Below, in pieces: positions 9,034 to 18,200 of a DNA stretch of 64,000 nt (positions within the stretch are counted from its first letter, which is position 1; each line of letters begins with the position of its first letter). Source of the DNA: Mycolicibacterium mucogenicum DSM 44124. GTDB taxonomy: Bacteria > Actinomycetota > Actinomycetes > Mycobacteriales > Mycobacteriaceae. The translations under genes and the position numbers were made by a program. The notes below the pieces were generated by a model that worked only from the letters and a program-made list of their open reading frames with translations, was not told the origin of the DNA and ran no database searches. The stretch is from the NCBI RefSeq assembly GCF_005670685.2, contig NZ_CP062008.1, forward strand, positions 2,356,001 to 2,420,000, in the 5' to 3' direction.

Positions 9034-10623
9034 TCAGCCCGGTTCGCCGACCGGCTCTGCCGGTGCTGTCGGTTCTACGGGCTCCTCGACCTGCTTGATG
9101 GGCCCGGTGAACCAGTTCTTCACCGACACGTGCCAGTAGATGTAGAGCAGAAACAGGACGCCACCGACCAGCAGCGGCGTGTAGTTCACGAACTTCCACT
9201 CGAAACTCGGGTCCCACGGCACGCCGCCGAGGGACGTCGGGAACATCGCGATGATCGAGGTGATCGTGATCTCGGCCAGCGCCACCGGTGCCATCCACTT
9301 GTGGTGGCCGCGCAGATTCCAACTGCCCGTGGCGAATTCATCACCGGCCCGCCAGCGGTAGTAGATCGGGACGGCGAAGCACAGGTACACCCCGACGACG
9401 CCGATGGACACGACGGCATAGAACGCCACGGGCGTGGGCGTGCCGTTGATGTCGACCTTGACCAGGGCCGGCAGCGTGAGTGCGGCGGCCACGACCGCGG
9501 TGATCGTGACGCTGTGCGTCGGCACCCGATGCTTGTTGACCTCCGACCACCACCGGTGGCCGGGCACGGCACGGTCCCGGCTGAAAGCGAACAGCATGCG
9601 GGATGCGCTGGTCTGGCAGGCGACGGCGCAGAAGAACTGGCCGGCCGTCGAGATGAACAGCACCGCCGTCGCCCAGTTCGAGCTCATCGCCTGGTTGAAG
9701 ATGGCGGCCACCGCGCCGCCGCCCTTGGACACCGCATCGGAATCCTGGACCGCGAACAGGAAGGCCAGCAACAGAATCCAGCCGCCGACGGCCGAGTAGA
9801 AGATGGACCGCCAGATGCCCTTGGCAGCCGCGCCCGCCGCGCTCTTGGTCTCCTCCGACAGGTGTGCCGACGCGTCGTACCCGGTGATCGTGTACTGCGT
9901 GAGGATCACCGAGATCGGCAGCACCACGAACAGCCAACCGGCGCCCGAGGTCGCGCCGCCGAACATGCCGCTGTTGTTGATCGTCTTGGCGAAGACGTCC
10001 GAGAAACTCGCGTGGTGGCTCGGCACGAAGATCAGGATGCCGATGACGGCGGCCGCGCCGAAGACGTGCCACCACACCGAGACGTTGTTGATGATCGCCA
10101 GCAGGTGGCTGGAGAAGATGTTGATCAGCGCCGAGATGCCCAGGATGGCGACGAAGATGACGAATGTCCGGGTGAGGCTGTATCCCGCCAGCCAGTCGGC
10201 GCTGAGGGTGCCCAAGGTGAGGTCGATGAATGTCGCACAGCCGTAGGCCACCGAGGCGAGGATGGCCACCAGGCCGATGAGGTTGAGCCAGCCGGCATAG
10301 AAACCGGCCTTCGCACCGCCGAGTTTTGCTGCCCACCAATAGATTCCGCCGGAGGTCGGGAACGCCGACACCAGTTCGGACATACAGAGGCCGATGACGA
10401 GGATGAACGTCGCGACGATCGGCCAGCCCCAGGCGATGGCGGCGGGTCCGCCATTGTTCCAGCCCAGCCCGAACGAGGTGAAGCACCCCGAGAGGATGGA
10501 GATGATCGAGAACGAGATGGCGAAGTTGCTGAAGCCGGACCAGGAGCGATGCAGTTCCTGGCTGTAGCCGAGCTTGGCCAGTAGCAGCTCGTCTTCGGTG
10601 AGTGCTTCGTGTCCTTCTGGCAC
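9034..10623 (-). CDS. APC superfamily amino acid permease (GABA/choline permease-like)
   Basis: A 529-aa integral membrane transporter with about 12 hydrophobic helices. The first region FSIISILSGCFTSFGLGWNN followed by FPTSGGIYWWAAKLGG is the signature of the amino acid/choline transporter branch of the APC superfamily (GABA permease-type). The substrate cannot be assigned. The GTG start at 10623 has a strong AAGGAGG six bases upstream. It is the last gene of a minus-strand series regulator-kinase-TAXI protein-permease, 103 bp after the TAXI gene, so its substrate may be the ligand sensed by that system (inference). It meets cobQ tail to tail with zero spacing. Confidence 0.88.
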   Translation of the reverse strand: MPEGHEALTEDELLLAKLGYSQELHRSWSGFSNFAISFSIISILSGCFTSFGLGWNNGGPAAIAWGWPIVATFILVIGLCMSELVSAFPTSGGIYWWAAKLGGAKAGFYAGWLNLIGLVAILASVAYGCATFIDLTLGTLSADWLAGYSLTRTFVIFVAILGISALINIFSSHLLAIINNVSVWWHVFGAAAVIGILIFVPSHHASFSDVFAKTINNSGMFGGATSGAGWLFVVLPISVILTQYTITGYDASAHLSEETKSAAGAAAKGIWRSIFYSAVGGWILLLAFLFAVQDSDAVSKGGGAVAAIFNQAMSSNWATAVLFISTAGQFFCAVACQTSASRMLFAFSRDRAVPGHRWWSEVNKHRVPTHSVTITAVVAAALTLPALVKVDINGTPTPVAFYAVVSIGVVGVYLCFAVPIYYRWRAGDEFATGSWNLRGHHKWMAPVALAEITITSIIAMFPTSLGGVPWDPSFEWKFVNYTPLLVGGVLFLLYIYWHVSVKNWFTGPIKQVEEPVEPTAPAEPVGEPG

Positions 10624-10726
10624 TGTGACCTCCTTGGGACCCCCGGATGTTGAAGAACAATAGGGTGCGTCAGGGTTTCGCGCTGGCCAACGGATGCCGC
10701 CGTTTCGGGGATGTTTCGGCCCGTTT

Positions 10727-11656
10727 TCAGCCGTGCAGGATGCGGTATTCCTCGATGGCGCCGGGGTGCAACGGGATTCGGCCGGTCTGGATCATCGACG
10801 GCGGCTGCAGGTACTGCAGTCCGCGGACTTCGGGCGGCATGAGTTGCGTTGCGTCGTTCGCCAATACATCGACCGCGGCCGCCGCGAGTGCGTTCGGCAG
10901 GCCGGGCCGGCACAGCAGCAGGTCGGGGGAGCCGATGGTGTACACGCTCGACGGCACGTAGGCGCCGATCGGCGCGCGCAGGAGCAGATAGGGGTAGGAC
11001 GCCAGTTCTGTCATCGGTGCCACCCACGGCGTCAGGTCCAGAATGCGCAGGGGCAGCGTCTTGTCGAGCTCGGCGATGGCGGGCGTCGGGATGCCGCCGG
11101 ACCAGACCAGCGCGTCGATGGTGCGGTTGCCCAGCGCGGCAACCGCCTCGTTCAGGCGCAGGTCGGCCCGCCGGACCCGATCGGTCAGATTCGCCGCACG
11201 AAAGAGCACCGTGGTGATGGCCGCGACGCCGGAACCGGACGGTCCGGTGGAAACGGTCAGTCCGGCAAGGTCATTCACCTGCCGGATGGCGGAGTGGTCG
11301 GGGACGACCAGCTGCAGATAGTTCTCGTAGACTCGCGCGACCGCCGGCGGGACGTCGGTGGGCGGCCGGGTTCGCAACTGCTGCTCGACCACGTCGGCCT
11401 GTGCGAGTGCCATGTCCGCCTGGCCCGACCGCAGTAGCTCGAGATTGTCGACGCTGCCCGCGGTGGGCATCACGGTGACCGTGATGCCGGGATACCGAAC
11501 CCGGAGGCGCTGGGCGAAGATCTCGCCCACCGCCAGGTAGAGACCACCGCGATCTCCGGCGGCCAGCCGGATTGTGCCCTGGGTGTTGTTCGGCAGGCAT
11601 CCCGCGGCGACCGCCGCGGCAGAGGAGGCGAGGAAAGCGCGCCGGGTCAGGGTCAT
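10727..11656 (-). CDS. TAXI family solute-binding lipoprotein
   Basis: A 309-aa periplasmic-type binding protein of the TAXI family. The N-terminus TRRAFLASSAAAVAAGC has a twin-arginine-like motif and a lipobox ending at Cys20, so it is probably a membrane-tethered lipoprotein. Family features are IRLAAGDRGGLYLAVGE at the start of the mature domain and the VDNLELLRSGQADMALAQAD segment. TAXI proteins usually serve TRAP transporters, but no TRAP membrane subunits are encoded here. The start overlaps the histidine kinase stop by 4 bases, so it is translated together with the kinase and is likely its sensory partner. Confidence 0.88.
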   Translation of the reverse strand: MTLTRRAFLASSAAAVAAGCLPNNTQGTIRLAAGDRGGLYLAVGEIFAQRLRVRYPGITVTVMPTAGSVDNLELLRSGQADMALAQADVVEQQLRTRPPTDVPPAVARVYENYLQLVVPDHSAIRQVNDLAGLTVSTGPSGSGVAAITTVLFRAANLTDRVRRADLRLNEAVAALGNRTIDALVWSGGIPTPAIAELDKTLPLRILDLTPWVAPMTELASYPYLLLRAPIGAYVPSSVYTIGSPDLLLCRPGLPNALAAAAVDVLANDATQLMPPEVRGLQYLQPPSMIQTGRIPLHPGAIEEYRILHG

Positions 11657-13026
11657 GATGTGCTCGCCGGCAGGTGATAGCGGACCGCGAGACCACCGTC
11701 GGGGGACCGCTCGACCGACGCCAATCCGCCGTGTGCGGCCGCGATTTCGGTGGCGATGGCCAGGCCGAGGCCGGTGCCCTGGCTGTCGTCGTGCCCGCGC
11801 CAGAACCGGGTGGCCGCCTGCGAGACGGTGTCGGCCGGTAGGCCGGGGCCGTTGTCGCTGACGGTGAGATCGATGCCGGTGTCGGTCGGCACCGTCGACA
11901 CGGTGACGGTGGTGCCCGTGCCGGAGTAGCGCAAGGCGTTGTCCAGCGCGATGTCCAAGAGTTGCTCGACATCGTGGCGCGGCATCTGGACGGCGAGGTG
12001 GGCGTGGGCGGTCTCGAAACGCAGTCGCTGGTCGTTGGGGTCTGCGGTGGTCTGCCAGAAGTCCAGCCGCTGCTCGACGACGCTGTCCAGATCTGTCGAG
12101 TCATGCACTGCCGCAACCAGACCGGAACGGTGGCTGTGGCTGGCCTCCTCGGCGCGCGCCAGGCGGAGCAACTGGGCCAGCAGGTTCTCCAACCGGTCCA
12201 GCTCCGCCGACATCGAGTCGTAGGTCGGGCGCCCCGATTCGGCGACGTGGTCTTCGAGGGTGTCGGCACGCAGCCGCACGGCGGCCAGTGGGTTGCGCAA
12301 CTGGTGGGAGGCGTCGGCGATGAGCCGGCGTTGATGATCGAGCGAGGCGTGCACCGCCTGCGCCATGGCGTTGAACGCCGACGTGAAGCGCCGCAGCTCG
12401 GGCGGTCCCGACACGTGAGCCGGCTGGCCGGCGATGCCGCCGGCCATGTCCTCGACGGCCCGCTCCAGCCCGACCAGCGGCCGCAGCACCCACCGGGTCA
12501 CGCTCTGCGCGGTGACGGCCGCAACCCCGAGCAAGACGATGCAGCCCGCCGCGATCCACAACCAGTCCACGGTGATGTCGTGTGCGGCGGTGGCCGGGTC
12601 GACGCCCAGGACCACCGCGCCGACCAGCTCGCCGTTCCGCCGAATTCCCTTGGCCTGCAGCATCGGTCGCCGGTCCCACGGCATGATCCGGGTCCGCGGT
12701 GCGGCGGGAGCGTCGGACAACGCCCGCTCGGCGGCCGTCGTCACCCCCGGATCGGTGACCGACAAGCCGGCGGCGGCGAGCGTCCGGCCGTCCGCGTCGA
12801 CGATCAACACGCCTTCGCCGTACACCCGGTGGTAACGCTCGACCAGTTCGGTGTCGAGTGCGCCCGCGCTGGCGGCGACGTCGGCCAGCGTCGTCAGTTG
12901 CCGCTCGCGTTCGGTGTGCAGGACGTTGGTGCGGTGGTCGGCCAGGCTCAGGGCCAGCGGGATCGCCAGCGCCGCCGTCGCGATGAGCAGCAGCGTCATC
13001 AGCAGCGCGCGAACCCGCAGACCCAC
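11653..13026 (-). CDS. Sensor histidine kinase (TctE/EnvZ-like architecture)
   Basis: A 457-aa membrane sensor kinase. TM1 is at about 8-28, an extracytoplasmic domain of about 120 residues follows, then TM2 near 155-175 and HAMP (WVLRPLVGLERAVEDMAGG). HisKA carries the phospho-acceptor motif ADASHQLRNPLAAVRLRADT. HATPase_c contains DNALRYSGTG (N box), DNGPGLP (G1) and GTGLGLAIA (G2). GTG start at 13026, one base after the regulator stop. The kinase autophosphorylates on His and passes phosphate to the adjacent regulator. The signal is unknown; the overlapping TAXI gene suggests a small organic ligand presented by the binding protein. Confidence 0.93.
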   Translation of the reverse strand: MGLRVRALLMTLLLIATAALAIPLALSLADHRTNVLHTERERQLTTLADVAASAGALDTELVERYHRVYGEGVLIVDADGRTLAAAGLSVTDPGVTTAAERALSDAPAAPRTRIMPWDRRPMLQAKGIRRNGELVGAVVLGVDPATAAHDITVDWLWIAAGCIVLLGVAAVTAQSVTRWVLRPLVGLERAVEDMAGGIAGQPAHVSGPPELRRFTSAFNAMAQAVHASLDHQRRLIADASHQLRNPLAAVRLRADTLEDHVAESGRPTYDSMSAELDRLENLLAQLLRLARAEEASHSHRSGLVAAVHDSTDLDSVVEQRLDFWQTTADPNDQRLRFETAHAHLAVQMPRHDVEQLLDIALDNALRYSGTGTTVTVSTVPTDTGIDLTVSDNGPGLPADTVSQAATRFWRGHDDSQGTGLGLAIATEIAAAHGGLASVERSPDGGLAVRYHLPASTS

Positions 13027-13027
13027 G

Positions 13028-13687
13028 TCAGTGGTCCAACCGGTAACCGAAGCCGCGCACGGTGTGCAGAGGTATTCCGGCCAGCTTGGACCGAATCTGG
13101 CCCACGAAGAAATCCAGGGATCGCGAGCGGCCCACCACGGCGGTGCCCCAGCATTCGAGCATCACCTCTTCACGGCTGACCGCCTCACCCTGACGGGCAG
13201 CCAGCGTGGCCAGGATCTGGTACTCGGTCTTGGTCAGCGCCTGCGCCTGGCCGCCCACGGTGACCTCGTGCCGGTCGCGATCGATGGTCACCGGCCCGGC
13301 CACCACCGGCGGGCGGGCGACGGGGCCGGTGCCGCGCTGCACCCGCCGCATGACGGCCTCGATCCGGGCCAGCAGCACCGCCTTTCGGACGGGCTTGACC
13401 AGGTAGTCGTCGGCCCCGGCGCGCAGCCCCAGCACCACGGCGCCGTCGCTGTCGCGCGCCGTCATGATGATGACCGGCGCGGTCGACGCGCGGCGCAGCG
13501 TCCGCAGCACGTCCAGCCCGTCCATGTCGGGCAGACCCAAATCCAGTAACACCAGGTCGCAGCCCTTGACGCGATTGAGTGCGTCGTCGCCGCGCGTGGT
13601 GTGGGTGACGGTGAGCCCGGTCTGTTCGAGGAGCTCGACGAGCGCAGCGGCGACACCCTGGTCGTCCTCGACGAGCAGCACGCGCAT
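13028..13687 (-). CDS. OmpR/PhoB family response regulator
   Basis: A 219-aa DNA-binding regulator. The receiver domain begins MRVLLVEDDQGVAAALVELL, with phospho-acceptor Asp49 (VLLDLGLPDMDG), the conserved Thr/Ser (IIMTARDS) and Lys (YLVKPV). The C-terminal winged helix (about 125-217) has the OmpR-type ending LHTVRGFGYRL. ATG 13687 is chosen because it starts the first beta strand of the receiver; longer in-frame extensions are not protein-like. It is the first gene of the regulator-kinase-TAXI unit and is transcribed divergently from the two small envelope protein genes, which are candidate targets. Confidence 0.93.
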   Translation of the reverse strand: MRVLLVEDDQGVAAALVELLEQTGLTVTHTTRGDDALNRVKGCDLVLLDLGLPDMDGLDVLRTLRRASTAPVIIMTARDSDGAVVLGLRAGADDYLVKPVRKAVLLARIEAVMRRVQRGTGPVARPPVVAGPVTIDRDRHEVTVGGQAQALTKTEYQILATLAARQGEAVSREEVMLECWGTAVVGRSRSLDFFVGQIRSKLAGIPLHTVRGFGYRLDH

Positions 13688-13840
13688 GGGCCGATGGTAG
13701 GGCTCGTGGTCGGTGAACCCCCTGATTTCGCGCTGAATCTGAGGATCGTGCAAGGAAAGGCCCGGCGCGGCCCGTGGAGTATTCCGGTGGACGCGGTGCG
13801 CGGAAACCATGTGCTCATCAACAGACATGAGGAGGTCACG
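13688..13840. promoter_or_regulatory. Divergent intergenic region between the response regulator and a secreted protein
   Basis: This 153-bp gap must hold promoters for both the minus-strand two-component operon and the plus-strand small secreted protein gene. The only clear element I see is a strong ribosome binding site (GAGGAGG, 13829-13835) for the plus-strand gene. An operator for the adjacent regulator would be expected here, but no convincing direct repeat was found by eye. Confidence 0.35.
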
Positions 13841-14092
13841 ATGTACCAGAACACCCATTTCGCCAAGGCGACGGTCTCCGTCGTGGCCGGCGCATTGGTC
13901 GCCCTCGGAACCCTCGGGTCTGCCTCGAGCCCAACCGGATTCGCGCCGGCATCGGACCCGGTGGCGACCGGCCACTCCTGCGATGTCGTGGTCGTGGCGC
14001 ACACGCTGTGCCAGGGCGGGCAGCACCGCCACGGCACGTCGCCCACGGTCGGCCGGGCCTACTGGGACCTCAACTCGCGGCCGACGGCCTGA
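13841..14092 (+). CDS. Small secreted protein, unknown function
   Basis: An 83-aa protein. Residues 1-30 look like a Sec signal (short charged start, then VSVVAGALVALGTLGSASS). The mature part is about 50 residues and holds two cysteines (HSCDVVVV and HTLCQGG) that could form one disulfide. It also has a His/Gly-rich patch (GGQHRHG). ATG 13841 has a strong Shine-Dalgarno sequence 5-6 bases upstream. I recognise no family. It is divergent from the response regulator and 23 bp before another small envelope protein gene. Confidence 0.65.
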   Translation: MYQNTHFAKATVSVVAGALVALGTLGSASSPTGFAPASDPVATGHSCDVVVVAHTLCQGGQHRHGTSPTVGRAYWDLNSRPTA

Positions 14093-14115
14093 GCGACGAC
14101 GGAACGGAGAAAACC

Positions 14116-14463
14116 ATGAACGTTGTCAGCGTGGTAGCCGAGATCGGAATGGCGGACGCCGCCGACAGTGATTCCTCGTGGGTGCCGATGCTCGTGTCCC
14201 TCTTGGTCGTCGGGTCGATCCTCGGAATGCACATCTTCGCGGCCTGGCGCTCGCGCCGCCGTCGGGCAGCGCGCCGCCTTCGTGCGGGCGGACGCGGTGC
14301 CGCGGCCTATGGCGTGGGCGCGGGTTCCGACGGCGGGTGGGGCGCCGGATTCTTGGACGGCGGTGGCTCGAGCGGCTGCGGTTGCGGGGGCGGCGGTGGT
14401 TGCGGTGGTGGAGGTTGCGGGGGCGGCGGTGGTTGCGGGGGCGGCGGTGGTGGCGGCTGCTGA
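14116..14463 (+). CDS. Small membrane protein with Gly/Cys-rich C-terminal tail
   Basis: A 115-aa protein. An acidic N-terminus (to about residue 20) is followed by one membrane helix (WVPMLVSLLVVGSILGMHIF, about 22-41), an Arg-rich stop-transfer stretch ([15 protein letters not shown]), a short linker, and a tail of about 30 residues made almost only of glycine. Six cysteines in the tail are separated by runs of 1, 5, 4, 5 and 7 Gly. The positive-inside rule puts the tail in the cytoplasm. Similar Gly/Cys tails end some actinobacterial TIGR04222-type membrane proteins. The tail could bind metal or be low complexity; function is unknown. RBS GGAGA precedes ATG 14116. Confidence 0.6.
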   Translation: MNVVSVVAEIGMADAADSDSSWVPMLVSLLVVGSILGMHIFAAWRSRRRRAARRLRAGGRGAAAYGVGAGSDGGWGAGFLDGGGSSGCGCGGGGGCGGGGCGGGGGCGGGGGGGC

Positions 14464-14494
14464 ATATCGGTACCTGCGGTCCGGTTACGTTCGC

Positions 14495-14500
14495 TACGGT
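14495..14500 (+). promoter_or_regulatory. -10 box TACGGT, leaderless start
   Basis: TACGGT ends 6 nt before ATG 14507, the same geometry as at 6068, 6675, 15218 and 52772. Confidence 0.45.
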
Positions 14501-14506
14501 GGCGTC

Positions 14507-15043
14507 ATGCCAATCATCCCGACCGTCGACGGTTTCGGCGCCACCGTCGACGTGTCTGGCCCCGACGCCGCCACGACAGTCGTCATGCTCACGACCAAGC
14601 AGGCGACGAGCGCCTTGTGCGAGCTGCTCCACACCGCTTCGCTGCGCACCGTGGTGATCGAGGCCGATGACCGGCTGACCGTGAATTCGGTTGTCGGCAT
14701 TCTGGATACGCTCGGGGTGAAGTGGGCGCTGTTGTTCGCCGACCGCAGCGCGGGCGAGCTGGCCTGGCGGCTGGCGGCCACTCGTCTGGACCGGTTCACC
14801 GCCCTGGTGGCCGTCGACGGCAGCCATCCGCGGGCCGACGGGGAGTCGGGCGACGGGTGCCCGCCGGTGGAGATCAACACCACCGTCGTCGTAACCAGCG
14901 CCGATGCCCGTGCGCGGGCGCAGGCCGGACAACGCTTCATCTACGGCGAGTTCCGCTTGGCCGAGCTCATGGGCCGGCGCAGTGCCGAGGAGTTCACCGC
15001 CCAGGTGGCCAACGAGATCGTGCTGCGCAGCAGTACCTGGTGA
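14507..15043 (+). CDS. Conserved-looking hypothetical protein, unrecognised
   Basis: A 178-aa soluble protein without signal peptide or membrane helix. Alternating beta/alpha pattern (TTVVMLTTKQATSALCELL; TVVIEADDRLT; VKWALLFADRSAGELAWRLA; FTALVAVDGSHP) resembles part of an alpha/beta-hydrolase or Rossmann-like fold. I see no nucleophile elbow or other catalytic motif, so I do not assign a function. Codon composition is normal for the window. Its likely leaderless start is at ATG 14507, and the 30-bp tandem repeat array begins 5 bp after its stop. Confidence 0.6.
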   Translation: MPIIPTVDGFGATVDVSGPDAATTVVMLTTKQATSALCELLHTASLRTVVIEADDRLTVNSVVGILDTLGVKWALLFADRSAGELAWRLAATRLDRFTALVAVDGSHPRADGESGDGCPPVEINTTVVVTSADARARAQAGQRFIYGEFRLAELMGRRSAEEFTAQVANEIVLRSSTW

Positions 15044-15047
15044 CCGG

Positions 15048-15203
15048 CCGCTGGGGCGAGCGAAGCGACGGGATCTGCCGCTGGGGCGAGCGAAGCGACG
15101 GGATCTGCCGCTGGGGCGAGCGAAGCGACGGGATCTGCCGCTGGGGCGAGCGAAGCGACGGGATCTGCCGCTGGGGCGAGCGAAGCGACGGGATCTGCCG
15201 CTG
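15048..15203. repeat. Five-copy 30-bp tandem repeat (VNTR/MIRU-like)
   Basis: Five perfect 30-bp units, at 15048-15077, 15078-15107, 15108-15137, 15138-15167 and 15168-15197, are followed by a 6-base partial unit. Each unit begins CCGCTGGGGCGAG and ends GACGGGATCTG. The copies are identical, which implies recent expansion or strong homogenisation. The array fills the gap before the SWIM-SNF2 gene and ends 14 bp before that gene's putative -10 box, so copy number could alter its promoter. It resembles mycobacterial VNTR loci. Units abut with no spacers, so it is not a CRISPR. Confidence 0.95.
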
Positions 15204-15217
15204 TCGGTCCCGGCCGA

Positions 15218-15223
15218 TATCGT
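15218..15223 (+). promoter_or_regulatory. -10 box TATCGT, leaderless start of the SWIM-SNF2 gene
   Basis: TATCGT ends 6 nt before ATG 15230. The matching -35 position would fall at the end of the tandem repeat array. Confidence 0.45.
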
Positions 15224-15229
15224 GACGAC

Positions 15230-18200
15230 ATGGAAGGCACGGACTCGACGGCCGGGCTAGCGCTCGCGCCCCACGAGGTGCTTCGTGCCTTCAACGCCCA
15301 GACGCTGGCCCGCGGCGAGACCTACGCCAACCAGGGACGCGTGGTGGCCGCGAGGTATGACGCGGTCGACGGGACGCTCACCGGCTCGTGCCTCGGTTCG
15401 AAGTCCGAGTACTACGACGTCGAAGTGGCGTTGTCGGGTCCCCGTACCGGCCTCGAGATCGAGTACACGGTCTGCACCTGCCCGGTGGGGCGCTACTGCA
15501 AGCATGCGGTCGCGCTGCTGTTGGCGGCGATCCCGAGCGCACCTGACCGGGCGGCCCCAAAACGCTGGCAAGTGGTGCTGGGTTCGCTGCTGGACGAGAT
15601 GACCGACGCCGATACCGACGCCGCCGGTAAGTCGTTGGCCCTGGAATTCGGGATGCTGCCGGCGGGCCGGTACCACACGACGCCCATCGCGACGCTCCGG
15701 ACGTTGACGGTCGGCAAGCGCGGAAACTGGATCAAGAGCGGCATCAGCTGGCGGCGCCTGTTCGACATGGCCGACCCGGGTGAGTTCGACCGGGACCAGT
15801 ACAGCGCGCTGCGGGCGCTGGTGCTCGCGGTGCCCGGTTACTACCCGTACAGCAGCGACCAGTTGGTGCTTTCCGCTGTGGGACAGAGCTTTTGGACCGA
15901 TCTGGACCTGGCGGTCGAGGCCGGCGTCACGCTCGTCCCCGGAGCGGGAATCCGGGCGGTGGAGCTTGCCAAGGACGTCCAGTTGCGGCTGGACTTCACC
16001 GTCTCCGACACCGGCGGTGCGCAGATGTCGACGGTGCTCGTGGTCGACGGCGAACCACGGTCGCCCGAAGGCGTCGGGCTGGTGGGCGCACCCACGCCAC
16101 ACGGCATCCATCAATTGGTGGACGGCATCCTGCATCTCGGGGCCTTCGCGCCGGTGCCCGGGCCCACGCTGCTCAAGTTGATCGCGAACGACGAGAAGGT
16201 ACAGATTCCGCCCGAGGCGCTGTCGGAGTTCGCGGTGGACGTGCTGCCGCGGCTGCGCCGGACGGTGCCCGTCGACATGCCGGAGGGCCTGTTCGCCGAA
16301 CCCGACATCGCGGGGCCGTGGCCCGTACTCAGCATCACGGCCGACGAGGTTGACGGCCGCGTGAAGTGGCGCACCCGCTACGAGGTGAACGGGCGCCGTC
16401 AGGAGTTCGACGCGGCGGGCGTCACGCGCACGAGCGGTATCCGGGACAACGCTGCCGAGGATGCGATGTGGCGGGCGATCGCACCGGCGCTGGAACTGAT
16501 TTCGGGACTGTCGGCGCAGGACGACCCGCTGGCCTCGCTGTTGCTGTCGCGCCGGCTGTCCCTGCCGCAGATCGCGGTGCTGTGCCATGAGGTGCTGCCG
16601 CAGCTCGCCGGGTACGAACAGCTGATCGTCGAAATCGACGAGCGGGCCGCGGCATTCCGGCGCTCGGTCGCCGGCGCGCAACTCGGGTTCGGCACCGCGT
16701 CCTCCGACGATGCGCCGGCGCAGGACTGGTTCGACCTGCACATCACCATCGATGTCGACGGCTACCCCGTGGCGCTGTCGTCCGTCATCGCCGAATTGGC
16801 GTCGGGCGCCACCCACATGCTGCTGTCGAACGGGGTCTACTTCCGGCTCGACACCCCGGAACTGCTGCGGCTGCGGGCCCTGATCGAGGAAGCCCAGGCG
16901 CTGGGGGAGCTCGACGGCGACCGGGTGAACGCGTCGTCGCTGAACGCGACATTGTGGGACGAGCTGCTGGGCCTCGGCGTCGTCGACCGGGAACTGGCGC
17001 AGTGGCGCGACAACATGGCGCGGCTGGCCGCGGCGCAGCCGCCCGTTCCGGTGTCCCCGCCCGCCGGACTGCAGGCCGAGCTGCGCGACTACCAGCGTGA
17101 CGGGCTCAATTGGCTGGCGTTCCTGTGGGACAACGGACTCGGCGGTGTGCTGGGCGACGACATGGGCCTGGGCAAGACGGTCCAGACCCTGGCCCTGATC
17201 AGCCGCGCCGTCGAGCAGGGCGCGGGGAAGTTTCTGGTCGTCGCGCCGACCAGCGTGGCATCCAACTGGGCCGCGGAGTGCGCGAAGTTCGCGCCGGGGC
17301 TCACCACCGTCGTCGTATCGAGTACCGAAGCCCGCGGCGCGGTGCCCATCGCCGAGCAGGTCGCCGCGGCCGACATCGTCGTCACGACCTACACGCTGCT
17401 GCGGATCGACAACGACAAGTATCGGGAAATCGCTTGGGCCGGAATGATTCTCGACGAGGCGCAATTCGTCAAGAACCATCACAGCAAGACGCACCAGTGC
17501 GCGCGCCGCCTCGATGCGCCGTTCAAACTGGCCATCACCGGCACCCCGATGGAGAACAACCTGATGGAGCTGTGGTCGCTGTTGTCCATCACGGTGCCCG
17601 GTCTGTTTCCCAGCCCCAAGATTTTCGAACGCTACTTCCGCAGGCCCATCGAGTCCGACGGCGAACCCGGGCGCCTGGCGCTGTTGCGACGGCGGATCAA
17701 GCCGGTGTTGTTGCGCCGCACCAAGGATCAGGTCGTCAAGGAGCTGCCGCCGAAGCAGGAGCAGGTACTGGCCATCGAACTGTCGGCCAAACACCGGAAG
17801 ATCTACGACACCCGGCTGGCGCGCGAGCGACAGAAGGTGCTCGGCCTGCTGGGGGAGTGGGAGAAGAACCGCTTCCAGATTTTCCGGTCGCTCACCCTGC
17901 TGCGGCAGCTCAGCCTGCATCCCGGGCTCGTCGATGCCGAGACCATGGAGGCCGGCTCCACCAAGGTCGATTTCCTGATCGAACAACTGGACCAGTTGGT
18001 CGCCGAGGACCACAGCGCGCTGGTGTTCAGCCAGTTCACCGGCTTTCTGGCGATATTGCGCGGCCGCCTGGATGCCGCCGGGATCGAGTACAGCTACCTG
18101 GACGGGTCGGTGGACGCGCGGAGCCGGGCGCAGGCCATCGACGACTTCAGCGCCGGCCGGACCAAGGTGTTCCTGATCAGTCTCAAAGCCGGCGGTTTCG

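Noticed and set aside
15048..15203. CRISPR array
   Set aside because: Repeats are contiguous without unique spacers, and no cas genes are nearby.
14722..15225. Coding frame running through the 30-bp repeats (GERSDGICRW repeated)
   Set aside because: Exists only because the unit length is a multiple of three; the frame overlaps the preceding gene out of phase and has no start signal.
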